Origin: Candidatus Omnitrophota bacterium
Lineage (GTDB): Bacteria; Omnitrophota; Gorgyraeia; Aquiviventales; Aquiviventaceae
Direction of reading: 5' to 3'
DNA length: 5,773 bases
Assembly (NCBI GenBank): GCA_016206725.1
Contig: JACQRA010000128.1
Location: 1-5,773, forward strand
In this document: positions 4,856 to 5,773 of the stretch, one piece after another
Layout of the letters: every line of letters starts with the position of its first letter
How positions within the stretch are numbered: the stretch's first letter is position 1
Translations under genes and position numbers: made by a program
Notes under the pieces: model-generated
What the model was told of the DNA's origin: nothing
The model's database searches: none
Seen by the model: only the letters and a program-made list of their open reading frames with translations

Positions 4856-5773
4856 CTAGATAAGTCGTGTGTACTCGGCTACTGGGAATTTCCAGACGGC
4901 GACACCGCAGAAGCGGTCGCCTTCAGGACAATACGGGGTGATGCCGGCTTGGGACCTCGGCCAGCAGGGCGCTTGGATGGAGCGGCCGATGTCCGGAAAC
5001 CGCTCGGTCACCTGCAACACCTCTTCTCGGCAGCTATTCCAAATCTCCTCCTGCGCGGTGTAGCATAATCGCTGCACCCACTTGTGGTGGAAGTGCAGTA
5101 AATCCCCTGATTCCTCAAACCGAATCGGAAAGGCGTTGGGCAAGAGGTACAACGCGAATTCGTGACTGACTCCCAGGTCCAACAATTGACCGATCGCCCT
5201 CCACGTCTCCGTCATCACCTCGCCGTAGAACTCGTTCGCCGATGGTGTCGCCTTGATCAGGGCCGGCACCACGTAGTCGGGTCGACCCTCGACGAAGTGC
5301 GTGGCGAGGATCGGCCGCGAGGCCGGCACCATACGGTGGCGTTGGTCCTGCGAATCCGCAGTGTGCGACAGCTTCTTCTTGAACGTAAAGTGTGGGTGCA
5401 CCATCGCCCGCGAGAGCTTGCTGATCGTCGTGAGGGTGAGCGTGTCGGAGAGGTAGGGATTGCGCGCCGGATTGAGGACCAGGTCAATGGCCTGCTCATC
5501 CGAGAGCTGTCCCTTAGGCAACCCGAGGACCGATCGGACCGCCTGCGCCATGGTGGCTTGGGCGTTGACCTTGTAATCAACCAACTTGGAGGTCTTCGGC
5601 CCAAGCTCGCGGTCGAACTCATCGATAAAGCGTCGGCCCGTCCCGTTGGCCGAGCCGGCGTGCAGACTTTGGAACGCCTGATACTCCAGCGTCTCTTCCA
5701 AGGGCATGGGATCATCCGCTATGGCCATGAACTTAGGATCGATCTTGCCAACCTCTTCCACCATCTTCTGCAC
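4856..5773 (-). CDS. ThyX-like (FAD-dependent thymidylate synthase superfamily) protein, C-terminal 305+ residues, probably tandem-domain
   Basis: The gene enters from beyond the right edge (the GTG at 5773 is simply the first codon seen) and ends in TAG at 4856. From visible residue 63 it follows ThyX order: SKLVDYKVNAQATMAQAVRSVLG (like the LVDYMGNAE..VAQAARVSYG opening of ThyX), LSDEQAIDLVL, an SRAMVHPHFTF helix, R145-H-R147, then HFHHKWVQRLCYTAQEEIW (227-245), matching ThyX's late L-x-x-F-x-x-x-R...AQ-x-E-I helix. ThyX makes dTMP from dUMP with FAD and methylene-tetrahydrofolate. The motif is degenerate: RHRxxSxxxxSxR is replaced by RHRMVPASR, losing the first Ser and shortening the loop. 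Residues 1-62 look like the end of another domain, so a double-ThyX protein is inferred. The tail has C270, C282 and C289, not usual in ThyX. The superfamily is likely; catalytic activity is doubtful. Confidence 0.72.
   Translation of the reverse strand: MQKMVEEVGKIDPKFMAIADDPMPLEETLEYQAFQSLHAGSANGTGRRFIDEFDRELGPKTSKLVDYKVNAQATMAQAVRSVLGLPKGQLSDEQAIDLVLNPARNPYLSDTLTLTTISKLSRAMVHPHFTFKKKLSHTADSQDQRHRMVPASRPILATHFVEGRPDYVVPALIKATPSANEFYGEVMTETWRAIGQLLDLGVSHEFALYLLPNAFPIRFEESGDLLHFHHKWVQRLCYTAQEEIWNSCREEVLQVTERFPDIGRSIQAPCWPRSQAGITPYCPEGDRFCGVAVWKFPVAEYTRLI

Overview
The window reads as one co-directional block of eight genes, all on the minus strand. It is complete except at both edges, where a gene is cut. 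In transcription order (right to left) it holds: the C-terminal part of a ThyX-like protein; a chlorite-dismutase/HemQ-family heme protein; a dienelactone hydrolase; a flavin reductase; a large GT-C-like membrane protein; a small exported protein; a UbiA prenyltransferase; and the first 12 codons of what looks like ubiX. Gaps are 3, 47, 39, -8 (overlap), 57, 27 and 4 bases, so one or a few transcripts are likely. I found no convincing promoter, intrinsic terminator, tRNA, rRNA, CRISPR array or transposase, and no untranscribed stretch over 100 bases.

Organism: GC-rich, tightly packed Gram-negative-type DNA. A UbiA enzyme next to a UbiX-like start, an HemQ/Cld-family protein and a small protein resembling exosortase-associated TIGR04073 proteins together suggest a Nitrospira-like (Nitrospirota) bacterium. 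This is inferred from gene content and recalled family resemblance; no search was run.

Layout. 4856-5773: end of a ThyX-fold protein, apparently its second ThyX domain, with a degenerate RHR motif and a Cys-rich tail. 4109-4852: HemQ/Cld-family protein lacking the catalytic Arg of true chlorite dismutases, with a 7-bp tandem repeat forming its first codons. 2844-4061: dienelactone hydrolase with an intact Cys-Asp-His triad, then a flavin reductase, with an 8-bp tandem repeat between them. 1295-2851: membrane protein with about ten helices and a C-terminal soluble domain. 908-1237: small secreted or membrane-associated protein. 1-880: quinone-type prenyltransferase followed after 4 bases by a strong ribosome binding site and a UbiX-like N-terminus.

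How they may work together: ubiA and ubiX fit (mena)quinone synthesis, with prenylation followed by prenyl-FMN-dependent decarboxylation. The ThyX-like protein and flavin reductase are flavin-linked and the HemQ-like protein is heme-linked, so the block has a loose redox-cofactor theme. No single pathway joins all eight genes. The least explained parts are the tandem ThyX-like protein and the three different short-unit repeats, each placed at a gene junction.
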